Shown in pieces: positions 9,864 through 18,380 of a DNA stretch of 64,000 bases. Position 1 is the first letter of the stretch. Each line of letters starts with the position of its first letter. Below the pieces are notes generated by a model. That model searched no databases and was not told the origin of the DNA. It worked only from the letters and a program-made list of their open reading frames with translations. The position numbers and the translations under genes are program-made. This stretch comes from Pacificoceanicola onchidii (GTDB lineage Bacteria > Pseudomonadota > Alphaproteobacteria > Rhodobacterales > Rhodobacteraceae), in the NCBI RefSeq assembly GCF_004804335.1, contig NZ_SRXY01000001.1:930001-994000 (forward strand). The letters run 5' to 3'.

Positions 9864-9891
9864 TTGCGTTTTCCTGATCCGAGACTATAGG
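9864..9891 (+). promoter_or_regulatory. Candidate sigma-70-type promoter for the flavoprotein gene
   Basis: TTGCGT at 9864-9869 and TATAGG at 9886-9891 with a 16-base spacer, in the 82-base gap between the divergent peroxiredoxin and flavoprotein genes. Transcription would begin near 9898, about 30 bases before the ATG at 9927. Judged by eye; the hexamers match consensus only in part. Confidence 0.35.
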
Positions 9892-9926
9892 GTCCTCTGA
9901 GCAAAGGGAAAGCGGGAGCGAGAAAA

Positions 9927-11135
9927 ATGGCAGGTGTCGTAGTTGTTGGAGCCGGGCAGGCCGCAGCCAGTCTTGTGGCGCGCCTTCGGTCCAAGGGATA
10001 CGAAGGGTCGGTGACCGTGATCGGTGAAGAGCCCGCGCCCCCTTATCAGCGCCCGCCGCTTTCCAAGGCTTACCTGCTGGGCGACATGGAACTGGCGCGG
10101 CTCTATCTACGCCCGGAAAGCTACTACAGCGACCAGAACATCACGCTGCGAACCGGCCTGCGTGTGGACTCCATTGATCGCGGCACCAACACCGTAACGG
10201 CCGGGGCTGAGCAGATCGCCTATGACGATCTGGTGTTTTGCACCGGCTCCGTACCCCGCCGTCTGCCCGCCGCGATTGGCGGTGCGCTTGATGGTGTTTG
10301 CGAAGTGCGCACATTGGCCGATGTGGACAGCATGGCTCCGCGTTTTCGCGAAGGCGCGAAGGTTCTCATCGTCGGCGGAGGTTATATCGGTCTTGAGGCG
10401 GCGGCGGGCGCTTGCAAGCTGGGACTGCACGTGACGCTGGTCGAGGCCGCTGACCGCATTTTGCAACGCGTCGCCTCGCCGGAAACCTCCGCCTATTTCC
10501 GCAACCTGCACAAGAGCCACGGCGTAGACCTGCGCGAAGGCGTTGGCCTGTCGCGGATTCTCGGAGAAGACAAGGTCACGGGCGCAGAGCTGGCCGATGG
10601 AACCACGCTCGACGTCGATTTTGTCATCGTCGGGGTCGGCATTCTGCCTGCCAGTGATCTGGCCGAAGCCGCAGGCGTCGAGATTGACAACGGAATCAAG
10701 GTGGACGCGCAAGGGCGCACCTCCGATCCGCACATCTGGGCGGCGGGCGATTGCGCCAGCTATCCGGCCAACGGTGTTCAGGCGCGGCTTGAATCCGTCG
10801 GCAATGCCATCGACATGGGTGAGCTTGTCGCGGACAACATCATGGGCGCTGGCCGGGATTATGAGGCTAAGCCCTGGTTCTGGTCTGATCAATACGACGT
10901 AAAACTGCAAATCGCGGGGCTCAGCACGGGCTATGACCGTATTATCGTACGCGAAGGCGACAATGGCGCAGTTTCGCATTGGTACTATGCCGGTGACACG
11001 CTCATCGCGCTCGACGCCATGAACGACAGCCGGGCCTATATGGTCGGCAAGCGTCTCATCGAGGCGGGCAAGAGCCCATCGCCCGAGGCCATCGCGGACC
11101 CGGACACCAACCTCAAGGTTCTGTTGAAAGCGTGA
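9927..11135 (+). CDS. FAD-dependent ferredoxin/rubredoxin reductase-like oxidoreductase
   Basis: A 402-residue flavoprotein resembling putidaredoxin reductase and AIFM3-type ferredoxin reductases, which pass electrons from NAD(P)H to small iron-sulfur proteins. The N-terminal FAD loop is VVVGAGQAAASL, the NAD loop is LIVGGGYIGLEAAA (about residues 146-159), ATG-type motif DDLVFCTGSVPR, and the second FAD motif IWAAGDCASYP. The C-terminal KPWFWSDQYDVKLQIAG is typical of the group. No ferredoxin or oxygenase partner is adjacent. The TGA stop overlaps the GTG start of rsmD. Confidence 0.88.
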   Translation: MAGVVVVGAGQAAASLVARLRSKGYEGSVTVIGEEPAPPYQRPPLSKAYLLGDMELARLYLRPESYYSDQNITLRTGLRVDSIDRGTNTVTAGAEQIAYDDLVFCTGSVPRRLPAAIGGALDGVCEVRTLADVDSMAPRFREGAKVLIVGGGYIGLEAAAGACKLGLHVTLVEAADRILQRVASPETSAYFRNLHKSHGVDLREGVGLSRILGEDKVTGAELADGTTLDVDFVIVGVGILPASDLAEAAGVEIDNGIKVDAQGRTSDPHIWAAGDCASYPANGVQARLESVGNAIDMGELVADNIMGAGRDYEAKPWFWSDQYDVKLQIAGLSTGYDRIIVREGDNGAVSHWYYAGDTLIALDAMNDSRAYMVGKRLIEAGKSPSPEAIADPDTNLKVLLKA

Positions 11136-11689
11136 GGATCATTGCCGGCACCTATCGCGGGCGAAAGCTGGCGACCGTCGGCAAAGGCGATCCCGGAGCA
11201 CATCTGCGCCCGACAACGGACCGCGTGCGGGAGGCGCTGTTCAACATGCTGGGCGGCGGGCGTTTCGGCACGCCGTTTGACGGCACCCGCGTGCTTGACC
11301 TCTTTGCCGGGACGGGCGCGTTGGGGCTGGAGGCCCTGTCACGCGGCTCGGCTTATGTCACCTTTGTCGAGAAGGGCCGCAGTGGGCAGAAACTGATCCG
11401 GGAGAACCTGAGCCTTCTGGACTGCCATGATCAGGCTCGCCTGATCGGGGCAGATGCCTTGCGATTGCCAGCCGCGGATGCACCCGCACAATTGGTCTTT
11501 CTGGATCCGCCTTACGGCAAGGCGCTTGGGGAGAAAGCGCTGGCCAGCGCCAAGACTACGGGCTGGATCTCGCCAGAAGCCTTGATTGTCTGGGAAGAAA
11601 ATGCACCGCAAATCGCGCCAGAGGGGTTCGATCTACTGGAACACCGGCGCTATGGCGACACCACGGTGACGCTGCTGTCAGCGCAATAG
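11132..11689 (+). CDS. rsmD: 16S rRNA (guanine-966-N2)-methyltransferase
   Basis: Methylates G966 of 16S rRNA in the assembling 30S subunit. The N-terminal MRIIAGTYRGRKLA, the SAM-binding VLDLFAGTGALGLEALSRG and the catalytic FLDPPYG are all present; 185 residues is the normal length. It starts with GTG, overlapping the stop of the flavoprotein gene. A strong bidirectional hairpin follows 3 bases after the stop. Confidence 0.95.
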   Translation: MRIIAGTYRGRKLATVGKGDPGAHLRPTTDRVREALFNMLGGGRFGTPFDGTRVLDLFAGTGALGLEALSRGSAYVTFVEKGRSGQKLIRENLSLLDCHDQARLIGADALRLPAADAPAQLVFLDPPYGKALGEKALASAKTTGWISPEALIVWEENAPQIAPEGFDLLEHRRYGDTTVTLLSAQ

Positions 11690-11691
11690 AA

Positions 11692-11718
11692 AAGGGGCGG
11701 CCCTCACGGCCGCCCCTT
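11692..11718. terminator. Bidirectional hairpin terminator between rsmD and dctP
   Basis: An 11-bp perfect stem (AAGGGGCGGCC and GGCCGCCCCTT) with a 5-base loop between convergent genes. On the minus strand it is followed by TTTTC, and on the plus strand by a poorer tail (CTGTTTG), so it most likely ends the dctP transcript and helps to stop rsmD. Confidence 0.75.
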
Positions 11719-11726
11719 CTGTTTGA

Positions 11727-12770
11727 TCAGCCTTCGGGCTGTTCCGAGGTTTTCTCAACCAGCATGCGAACGTCCTCAACAAGCGCCTCACCCGGCAAGC
11801 CGCGACCGTTCATTTCGACGATCCAGTCGGCGATGACCTCGTCGCCTTTGGCGCGGATCTCGGCTGTGGCGGCTTCGGACAGGGTGGCGATCTCGTTGCC
11901 GGAAGCAGTCATGATGGCTTTGCCATCCGCATCACCCGTGTCATGCGCGCGGCCTGCCCAGGCGCTGGTTTCGAGACCCGAGTTGGCATCAATGATCGCG
12001 CGCAGATCGTCCGGCAAACTCTCGTACTTCTCCTTGTTCATCGCCCAGATGAAATAGAGGTTGTAGAGCGAGTTCTCACCGGCCACGTCCGTGTGGCTGT
12101 CCGTCAGCTCGTCCAGCTTCAGCGACGGCGACATTTCCCAGGTGATCACACCGCCGTCCACGACACCTTTAGACAGGGCTTCGGGGAACTGGGGGACCGG
12201 CATGCCGATCGGTGTTGCACCCAGCTTGTCGAGCAACAGCGTCGCCGGACGGGACGGACCGCGCAGTTTCAGACCTTCGAAGTCAGCAGCGGTTTCAATC
12301 GCCGCACCCTTCTTGTGGACAAGCCCACGCCCGTGCATGTGCGCCGCGATCAGGTGTACCTCTGCGAAATCGTCCGCGAGGTGCTTTTGCGTGAATTCCC
12401 ACGCGGCCCGGCTCGCCTCTTCGGCAGATTTGGTCACGAGGAACGGCAGTTCGAGCGCCTCGGCTTCGGGGAAGCGGCCGCCCTGGTAGCCGGGAATGAC
12501 CCAGCCACCATCGATCACGCCATCAACGATCAGGTCGTACTGCTCCGGGGCTGCGCCACCCAGCTGCATGAAGGGATAAATCTCGACTTTGATGCGGCCG
12601 TCGGACTCCGCTTCAACCTTCTCTGCCCATGGTTCGATGAAGTATTTCGGGTTCGCTGAATTTGGCGAAACGAAATGTTGGAAACGCAACGTTACGTCTT
12701 GTGCGAGTGCAGCTGGAGCCAAAAGGCCAGCAATTATTGCCAGAGCGGCAGTACGGATCGGTCGGGTCAT
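11727..12770 (-). CDS. TRAP transporter solute-binding protein (DctP-type), no permease alongside
   Basis: Periplasmic binding protein (347 residues) of the TRAP family, which deliver organic acids or similar solutes to DctQM permeases. A signal peptide (MTRPIRTAALAIIAGLLAP, cleavage after ALA) is followed by the fold's typical stretches: WAEKVEAESDGRIKVEIYP, GVIDGGWVIPGYQGGRFPEAE, GLKLRGPSR and VPQFPEALSKGVVDGG. I chose the ATG at 12770, preceded by AAAAGGAGACC. No dctQ or dctM gene is adjacent; neighbours are rsmD and a divergent metallo-hydrolase. The ligand cannot be read from the sequence. Confidence 0.92.
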   Translation of the reverse strand: MTRPIRTAALAIIAGLLAPAALAQDVTLRFQHFVSPNSANPKYFIEPWAEKVEAESDGRIKVEIYPFMQLGGAAPEQYDLIVDGVIDGGWVIPGYQGGRFPEAEALELPFLVTKSAEEASRAAWEFTQKHLADDFAEVHLIAAHMHGRGLVHKKGAAIETAADFEGLKLRGPSRPATLLLDKLGATPIGMPVPQFPEALSKGVVDGGVITWEMSPSLKLDELTDSHTDVAGENSLYNLYFIWAMNKEKYESLPDDLRAIIDANSGLETSAWAGRAHDTGDADGKAIMTASGNEIATLSEAATAEIRAKGDEVIADWIVEMNGRGLPGEALVEDVRMLVEKTSEQPEG

Positions 12771-13024
12771 CGGGGTCTCCTTTTCGTGGGACCAAAAGTG
12801 TGCTGCATTGCAGCGGCGGTGGTTATTTACGAGGTTACCCACCCTGTTGCAAGTCACTCGCAAAACGAAAAGGACCGGGTTTCACGGCAACCGGTTGATG
12901 TCGGGAAACTTTCTCTCTTATCGGGGAAATCGGGCCTGAATTTCCCGGCGTGCCGACCTGCTGGTATTTGCGGCGCGGGATGATACAATCACATGCGAAT
13001 GTGTGCATTCTGCTGGGAGGAACC

Positions 13025-13990
13025 ATGTCCATCTTCAAACCAACCCGCCGTGAGATACTGAGCATGGCGGCCGCGGCCCCTGCACTGACCTTGCCCGTGG
13101 CGACCCGCGCCGAGCTGAGTCCGCCTGCCACCGGCAACGCCGCGCATTTCAGTTTCACGTTGGGTGACGCGAAACTGACGGTTGTTTCGGACGGCAGGCT
13201 GGACATTCCGATCGCCGGAACAGGAACCAATGCGGACCCAGACGAAGTCAAAGCCCTGCTGGAATCCTACTTCCTGTCGACGACGTCCAACTATGCGCAC
13301 ACCAATCACCTCGTGATCGAACTGGGCGATGCGAAGGTTCTGGTCGACATTGGCTCTGGCACGCGGTTCATGCCAACCGCCGGAGCCTTGCTTGGCAATC
13401 TGGAAACCGCCGGAATCGATCCGGCGGACATCACACATGTGGTCATCACCCACGCCCACCCGGATCACATCTGGGGTATTCGCGACGATTTCGACGAGGC
13501 GATCCTGCCGGACGCGGCCTATTTCCTCGGTCAGGCGGAGCATGACTTCTGGATGCAGGATGGGCTGGCTGCGGCGATGCCCCCGGAATTGCAACAGTTC
13601 ACCGTCGGCGCGGTCAACTCGATCGAGACCGAAGGGGCGGACTGGACGCTGCTCTCCAACGAACAGGAGGTCGTGCCGGGTGTTCGCGTGATCGATACCC
13701 CGGGTCATACGCCGGGGCACATGGCCGTGGTGGTGGAATCGCAAGGTCACCAGCTCATCGCTCTGGGCGATTGCATGAACCACGCCTACCTGAACTTTGT
13801 CCGGCCCGAATGGTACAACAGCACGGACATGGACGGCGATCAGACCGTTGCCACGCGCAAGCGCCTGCTGGACATGGCCGCGACGGATCGAATGGCGGTG
13901 CTGGGCTATCACTTCCCCTTCCCCGGTGTCGGGCATGTGCGCAAGTCAGGGGACGGCTACCAGTTCGTGCCAGCGCTCTGGCAGTGGTAG
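13025..13990 (+). CDS. Exported MBL-fold metallo-hydrolase
   Basis: Metallo-beta-lactamase-fold hydrolase of 321 residues. The zinc motif HAHPDH is at about residue 143 (VITHAHPDHIWG), followed by the histidine in TPGHTPGHMAVV, the aspartate in LIALGDCMNHAY and a late histidine in LGYHFPFPG. The N terminus has twin arginines (PTRREILSM) and a hydrophobic run, so it is probably exported through Tat. The start at 13025 follows TGGGAGG. Substrate unknown; lactonases and other periplasmic hydrolases share this layout. Divergent from the TRAP gene. Confidence 0.85.
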   Translation: MSIFKPTRREILSMAAAAPALTLPVATRAELSPPATGNAAHFSFTLGDAKLTVVSDGRLDIPIAGTGTNADPDEVKALLESYFLSTTSNYAHTNHLVIELGDAKVLVDIGSGTRFMPTAGALLGNLETAGIDPADITHVVITHAHPDHIWGIRDDFDEAILPDAAYFLGQAEHDFWMQDGLAAAMPPELQQFTVGAVNSIETEGADWTLLSNEQEVVPGVRVIDTPGHTPGHMAVVVESQGHQLIALGDCMNHAYLNFVRPEWYNSTDMDGDQTVATRKRLLDMAATDRMAVLGYHFPFPGVGHVRKSGDGYQFVPALWQW

Positions 13991-14010
13991 GTTGTTGATT
14001 TTCCGGAACA

Positions 14011-14060
14011 GGCCGGGGGCGCTGCCCCCGGACCCCCGGGATATTTGAAGCACAAAGAAG
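14011..14060 (+). repeat. Composite intergenic repeat, copy 1
   Basis: Hairpin GGGGGC-GCT-GCCCCC, then GGACCCCCGGGATATTTGA and AGCACAAAGAAG. The same arrangement recurs at 26838 (reversed), 36771 and 58773. It lies between the convergent 3' ends of the metallo-hydrolase and methionine aminopeptidase genes, so it may also act in transcript ends. Confidence 0.7.
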
Positions 14061-14091
14061 CGCGAGACGGCGCCTTTGCCTGAGACGGGCG

Positions 14092-14913
14092 TCAATACGT
14101 CGGGTGGAAGGTTCCGCCTGGCGACAAAGTGAAGATCTCGACGCCATTGGCGGTCACACCCACGGAATGCTCGAACTGCGCCGAAAGCGACTTGTCGCGG
14201 GTCACGGCTGTCCAATCATCGCTCAGGACCTTGGTCTCGGGGCGCCCGAGGTTCACCATCGGCTCGATGGTGAAGAACATACCTTCTTCGAGCACCGGGC
14301 CTGTGCCCGCACGTCCATAGTGCAGCACATTCGGCGGTGCGTGAAACACGCGCCCAAGCCCATGCCCGCAGAAATCGCGGACAACGGACATGCGGTTGGC
14401 TTCGACATAGCTCTGGATCGCGTGGCCAATGTCGCCAAAGGTGTTGCCCGGCTTGACCGCATCGATTCCGTGCATCAGGCTGTCATGGGTGACCTGGATC
14501 AGGCGCTCGGCCTTGCGCCCCAACTTGCCTGCGACATACATGCGCGAGGTGTCGCCAAACCAGCCGTCCACGATCACGGTCACATCCACGTTAAGGATGT
14601 CACCATCCTTCAGCGTCTTGGAGCCGGGAATCCCGTGACAAACCACGTGATTGACGGAAATACAGCTGGCGTGCTGATACCCTTTGTACCCAATGGTCGC
14701 GGAAACGGCCCCCGCCTCGTTCACACGGTTGCGAATAAAATCGTCAATCGCGCCCGTGGTTTGGCCGACAAATACATGTTCGGATACCTCATCGAGGATT
14801 TGCGCCGCCAAGGCGCCGGCCTTTTGCATGCCTGCAAAGTCGACCTCTTGATAAATCCGAATGCCATCGCGCGTCGTGCGCCCGCCGTGATCTAAATTCA
14901 CGCCATGCTCCAT
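14092..14913 (-). CDS. map: Type I methionine aminopeptidase
   Basis: Removes the initiator methionine from new proteins; cytoplasmic, cobalt- or iron-dependent. The metal ligands are visible in the expected order: the aspartates of ILNVDVTVIVDGWFGDTSRMY, the histidine of DFCGHGLGR (YxGHG-type), and glutamates in FFTIEPMVNLG and SAQFEHSVGVT. About 273 residues from the ATG at 14913 (MEHGVNLDHG). A TTG four codons upstream is also open; the ATG is the more likely start. The gene is single, divergent from the phosphatase gene. Confidence 0.95.
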   Translation of the reverse strand: MEHGVNLDHGGRTTRDGIRIYQEVDFAGMQKAGALAAQILDEVSEHVFVGQTTGAIDDFIRNRVNEAGAVSATIGYKGYQHASCISVNHVVCHGIPGSKTLKDGDILNVDVTVIVDGWFGDTSRMYVAGKLGRKAERLIQVTHDSLMHGIDAVKPGNTFGDIGHAIQSYVEANRMSVVRDFCGHGLGRVFHAPPNVLHYGRAGTGPVLEEGMFFTIEPMVNLGRPETKVLSDDWTAVTRDKSLSAQFEHSVGVTANGVEIFTLSPGGTFHPTY

Positions 14914-15047
14914 ACTTGATCTCAACTTATCTAACCTGTCCCAGCGGGCTTTTCCAGCCTATGCGGCGTTGCAGCAGAACTCATGCTACGCTGCCTCTTT
15001 TCCTCGGACGATCAGGCGCGTAAGCACCAAGGCAAAGGAGCCAACCC

Positions 15048-15707
15048 ATGTCCCATGTCACCTTGGTCCGTCACGGTCAGGCCAACTCCGATGCCCGCGA
15101 CGAAGGCAGCTATGACAAGCTCAGCCCGCTTGGCTGGCAGCAGGCAGAATGGCTTGGGGCGTACTTCCGCACGGCGGGGGAGCGTTTCGCGCGGGTCTAC
15201 TCCGGAACCCTGCGCCGGCACGTGGAAACGGCCACGGGAATCGACCCTGATTGCGCGGCCCCTGTTGTGCAGGATCCCCGACTCAACGAGATGGCCTATT
15301 TCGATCTCGCCACGGCGCTTGAAACACAACACGCCATTCCGATTCCGCAGGACCGCGAAGGCTTCATCGACCACCTGCCCTTGCTGCTGAGCTATTGGCA
15401 GACGGGCAAGATCGAGAACCCGGCTGAGAGCTTTTCAGATTTCGAGAACCGCGTCAGCGATGCCTTGAGAGACATCGCCGAGGGCGATGGCCGCGCGCTT
15501 GTGGTGACGTCTGGCGGGTTGATCGGGATGGCCATGCGAATCGTGATGCGGCTCGATCTTCCTGCAATGGCCCATGCCTGTCTTGCCATCGAAAACTCCT
15601 CGCTGCACCGCATTCAGCCGCTGTCTACCGGCCTTGCCCTGACCCAGTTCAACGCGATCCCGCATCTCGACACGCCAGAGCGCCAACACGCGAGAAGCCA
15701 CCTTTAA
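15048..15707 (+). CDS. Histidine-phosphatase-family protein
   Basis: A 219-residue member of the phosphoglycerate-mutase-like histidine phosphatases. The phospho-acceptor motif VRHGQANSDA is at residues 7-16 and the second conserved arginine and histidine region is in YSGTLRRHVETATG and VVTSGGLIGMAMR (where a histidine is more usual, GGLI follows the S/T-G-G pattern). The substrate is unknown. It precedes the saccharopine operon by 50 bases, so it may be cotranscribed with it, although a separate promoter is possible. Confidence 0.85.
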   Translation: MSHVTLVRHGQANSDARDEGSYDKLSPLGWQQAEWLGAYFRTAGERFARVYSGTLRRHVETATGIDPDCAAPVVQDPRLNEMAYFDLATALETQHAIPIPQDREGFIDHLPLLLSYWQTGKIENPAESFSDFENRVSDALRDIAEGDGRALVVTSGGLIGMAMRIVMRLDLPAMAHACLAIENSSLHRIQPLSTGLALTQFNAIPHLDTPERQHARSHL

Positions 15708-15757
15708 CCCGGCTTTGCCCTGTACTAGCGTGCCCCATGAAACCGAAGGGGCAAGAC

Positions 15758-16813
15758 ATGACACACCTGTGGATTCGCGCCGAGAGCCGTCCGAACGAAG
15801 AACGTGTTGGCATCACACCGGAAGGGGTGAAGGCTCTGAAGGCAAAGGGTTTTCGCATCACTGTAGAGAAAAGCCTAGCACGGGCGATTCCCTTGGGCGG
15901 TTTTGTTGAAGCCGGAGCAGAGGTTGCCGCAGAGGGCGCATGGACCGGCGCACCATCCGATGCGATCATCTACGGCCTGAAAGAATTGCCTGACGACGGC
16001 ACCCCTCTGCCGCACCGCCACATCATGTTCGGTCACGCTTACAAAGGTCAGGCCGCGGGTGCGCGCCTGTTGGAGCGTTTTGCTGCCGGGGGCGGCACGC
16101 TCTATGACCTTGAATACCTGCTGAACGAGGACGGTCGCCGCGTGGCCGCTTTTGGCTATTGGGCCGGTTATGCCGGGGCCGCGGTCTCGGTTCTGGCTTG
16201 GGCGGCCCAGGCCCGGGGAGAGATTTGCCCGCCCGTGGATACCTGGCCCAACTCGGAGGCCATGTTGTCCGATTTGCGCGCCGCCCTGGCAGACAACACC
16301 CCGAAGGACGCCCTTGTCATTGGGGCTCTGGGCCGCGTTGGCACCGGCGCGTCTGATCTGTGCGAAGCACTGAACATCCCCGTCACCAAGTGGGACATGG
16401 CGGAAACGGCACACGGCGGCCCCTTCCCGGAAGTGCTTGAACACGCCATGTTCTTCAACTGCATCCTTGCGGCGCCGGGTTGCCCTGTCTTTGTTCCGGC
16501 GGAGGCGAAAGAGGCCAAACGCGCGCTCCGCGTGATTGGCGACATTGCTTGCGATCCGCAATCGGACTTCTCGCCGGTCAAGGTCTACGATCTGGAAACC
16601 AATTGGCAAACGCCCGTGACCCGCGCCGCCAGCGATCCGGTGCTCGACGTGATGGCCATCGACAATCTGCCGTCTCTCCTGCCCCTGGAATCGTCCATCG
16701 ACTTTGCCGGGCAAATGCTGCCGTGGCTGGAGACGCTGGACCAGATCGACGCAGGCGTTTGGGGCCGGGCGAAAGCGATCTTTGACGAACACAAGCCGGA
16801 GGACAACGCATGA
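15758..16813 (+). CDS. Saccharopine dehydrogenase (NAD+, L-lysine-forming type)
   Basis: Soluble NAD-linked dehydrogenase (351 residues) that interconverts saccharopine with lysine plus 2-oxoglutarate. The start MTHLWIRAESRPNEERVGI and the FGLKELPDD and HIMFGHAYKGQ segments belong to the LYS1-type family, related to alanine dehydrogenase. The ATG at 15758 is preferred over 15737 because AAGGGG lies 8 bases upstream and the family normally starts with this sequence. Its stop overlaps the next gene by four bases. Together the two genes give a complete saccharopine route between lysine and aminoadipate semialdehyde. Confidence 0.87.
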   Translation: MTHLWIRAESRPNEERVGITPEGVKALKAKGFRITVEKSLARAIPLGGFVEAGAEVAAEGAWTGAPSDAIIYGLKELPDDGTPLPHRHIMFGHAYKGQAAGARLLERFAAGGGTLYDLEYLLNEDGRRVAAFGYWAGYAGAAVSVLAWAAQARGEICPPVDTWPNSEAMLSDLRAALADNTPKDALVIGALGRVGTGASDLCEALNIPVTKWDMAETAHGGPFPEVLEHAMFFNCILAAPGCPVFVPAEAKEAKRALRVIGDIACDPQSDFSPVKVYDLETNWQTPVTRAASDPVLDVMAIDNLPSLLPLESSIDFAGQMLPWLETLDQIDAGVWGRAKAIFDEHKPEDNA

Positions 16814-17940
16814 CAATCCATTGGTGCGGCACAGGGCTTTCTACCGTTCCCGGCCTGCGACGGCTGATCGAGGCGGGCGAAGACGTAACGGTCTGGAACC
16901 GAACTATTGCAAAAGCGCAGGAGGCCGTCGGTGATCTGACGGACAAGATCGAAGCCTTCTCTCCCGAAGCGCTCGAAGCGGCCGTGAAAGCGGATGACAT
17001 CATCGTCTCCATGTTGCCCGGTGACTGGCACGTGCCGCTGGCAGAGATCGCCATCGCGAAAGGCGCGAATTTTGTCTCCTCCAGTTACATCGCACCGGAG
17101 ATGCGCGCCCTGGATACCAAAGCAAAAGCGGCTGGCGTTCGGCTCGTCAACGAGATTGGGCTTGATCCGGGCATCGACCATTTGATGGCCCACCATCTCG
17201 TGGCGGACTACAAGGCCTCTCCTGTCTATGCAGCAGACAACACCGTGAGTTTCCTCAGCTATTGCGGCGGCGTTCCGAAGATTCCGAACGCCTTCCGCTA
17301 CAAGTTCAGCTGGGCCCCGGTTGGCGTGCTCAAGGCGTTGAAATCGCCGTCTCGCTCGATTCGGCATTTCTCGGAGCTCAACGTTTCCAAGCCATGGGAC
17401 GCGCTTGGCCGCTACGACGCGCCTCTGCCCGTGCCAGAAACATTCGAGGTCTATCCGAACCGCGACAGCCTGCCATTCATGGAAGACTACGGATTCGAGC
17501 CGTCGTGGAAAGTGCAGGACTTCGTGCGCGGTACCCTGCGGCTGAACGGATGGGCCGAGGCGTGGAAAGGCATTTTCGCCGAGGCCCCCGAAGCCAGCGA
17601 CGCGCGGCTTCAGGAGATCGCCGACAAGCTGCTGAAAGAAAACGCTTATGACGAGGGCGAACCGGATCGCGTGGTGCTTTGCGTGGATTTCAAGGCCGAG
17701 CGCGAGGGCGCGCCGGTCTGGCACAAGACCTATGTCATGGACGCCTGGGGGGACGCGCGCGGCACCGCCATGGCCCGGCTGGTCTCCGTGCCGGTCTCGC
17801 TTGCCATCCAATCGGTCCTGAACCGCGAGATCGCCCCCGGCGTCAGCGCCGCGCCCAATGATCCGAAATTGGTCGCACGGTATCTGGACGAGGTTCAGAC
17901 CCTCGCGCAAAATCTGATGGTGGTGGATCATCTGGTATGA
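16810..17940 (+). CDS. Saccharopine dehydrogenase-family protein (glutamate-forming type)
   Basis: A 376-residue NAD(P)-dependent enzyme with a Rossmann N terminus (WCGTGLSTVPGLRRLIEAGE, then TVWNRT) and the family stretches NFVSSSYIAPEMRALD, GLDPGIDHLMAHHL and FLSYCGGVPKIPNAFRYKFSW. It would split saccharopine into glutamate and aminoadipate semialdehyde, downstream of the enzyme encoded just before it. ATGA overlaps on both sides (with the LYS1-like gene and the GNAT gene) show tight coupling. The direction, degradative or biosynthetic, cannot be told, but lysine degradation is the usual role in this group. Confidence 0.83.
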   Translation: MTIHWCGTGLSTVPGLRRLIEAGEDVTVWNRTIAKAQEAVGDLTDKIEAFSPEALEAAVKADDIIVSMLPGDWHVPLAEIAIAKGANFVSSSYIAPEMRALDTKAKAAGVRLVNEIGLDPGIDHLMAHHLVADYKASPVYAADNTVSFLSYCGGVPKIPNAFRYKFSWAPVGVLKALKSPSRSIRHFSELNVSKPWDALGRYDAPLPVPETFEVYPNRDSLPFMEDYGFEPSWKVQDFVRGTLRLNGWAEAWKGIFAEAPEASDARLQEIADKLLKENAYDEGEPDRVVLCVDFKAEREGAPVWHKTYVMDAWGDARGTAMARLVSVPVSLAIQSVLNREIAPGVSAAPNDPKLVARYLDEVQTLAQNLMVVDHLV

Positions 17941-18356
17941 GGATTCGACGCGGCACTCCGGCGGACGCAGAGGCTTGTGCGCGCATCGTGCATTCCTGGG
18001 TCGATCGCACGGCCTGGATGCCTGATCCGATGCCGTATGGAACGCTGGTCGACATCATGCAGCAGGGCATTCCCGTTCGGGAGTTCTGGGTCGCTGGTGA
18101 TCCGGTCGAAGGGTATTTGTCGTTTAACCCCGACGAGTCGCTGATCGTCGGGCTATACACGTCCAATCCCGGCAGCGGGACGGGCAAAGCTTTGGTTGAT
18201 CGCGTCAAGGAAGGGCGCACGCGCCTGCACCTTTGGACCCACGCCCCAAACACCCGCGCCCATGCATTTTACGAGCGCGAAGGGTTCGTAAAAAGCGGTG
18301 TCACGCGGGATGGCGACGACGGGCTTTTGGAACTGAGGATGGATTGGGAAGCTTGA
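17937..18356 (+). CDS. GNAT-family N-acetyltransferase
   Basis: A 139-residue GNAT protein. The N-terminal MRIRRGTPADAEACARIVHSW and the C-terminal LWTHAPNTRAHAFYEREGFV are typical, the latter holding the acceptor-side motif. The acetyl-CoA loop is shortened (NPGSGTGKALVDRVK). Its start overlaps the stop of the saccharopine dehydrogenase gene, so it belongs to that operon; it could act on lysine or a breakdown product, but that is guesswork from position. Confidence 0.82.
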   Translation: MRIRRGTPADAEACARIVHSWVDRTAWMPDPMPYGTLVDIMQQGIPVREFWVAGDPVEGYLSFNPDESLIVGLYTSNPGSGTGKALVDRVKEGRTRLHLWTHAPNTRAHAFYEREGFVKSGVTRDGDDGLLELRMDWEA

Positions 18357-18380
18357 CGGAATACCCGTCGTAAGGCCTGC

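Noticed and set aside
12990-13003. Inverted repeat CACAT-GCGA-ATGTG before the metallo-hydrolase
   Set aside because: Five-base arms in a long intergenic stretch, single copy; chance is likely enough that I do not list it as an operator.
16585-17931. 448-residue open frame antisense to the second saccharopine gene
   Set aside because: Shadow; the plus-strand genes have clear motifs and overlaps.
18355-18369. Small hairpin GACGG-AATAC-CCGTC after the GNAT gene
   Set aside because: Only five base pairs and no T run; too weak to call a terminator.
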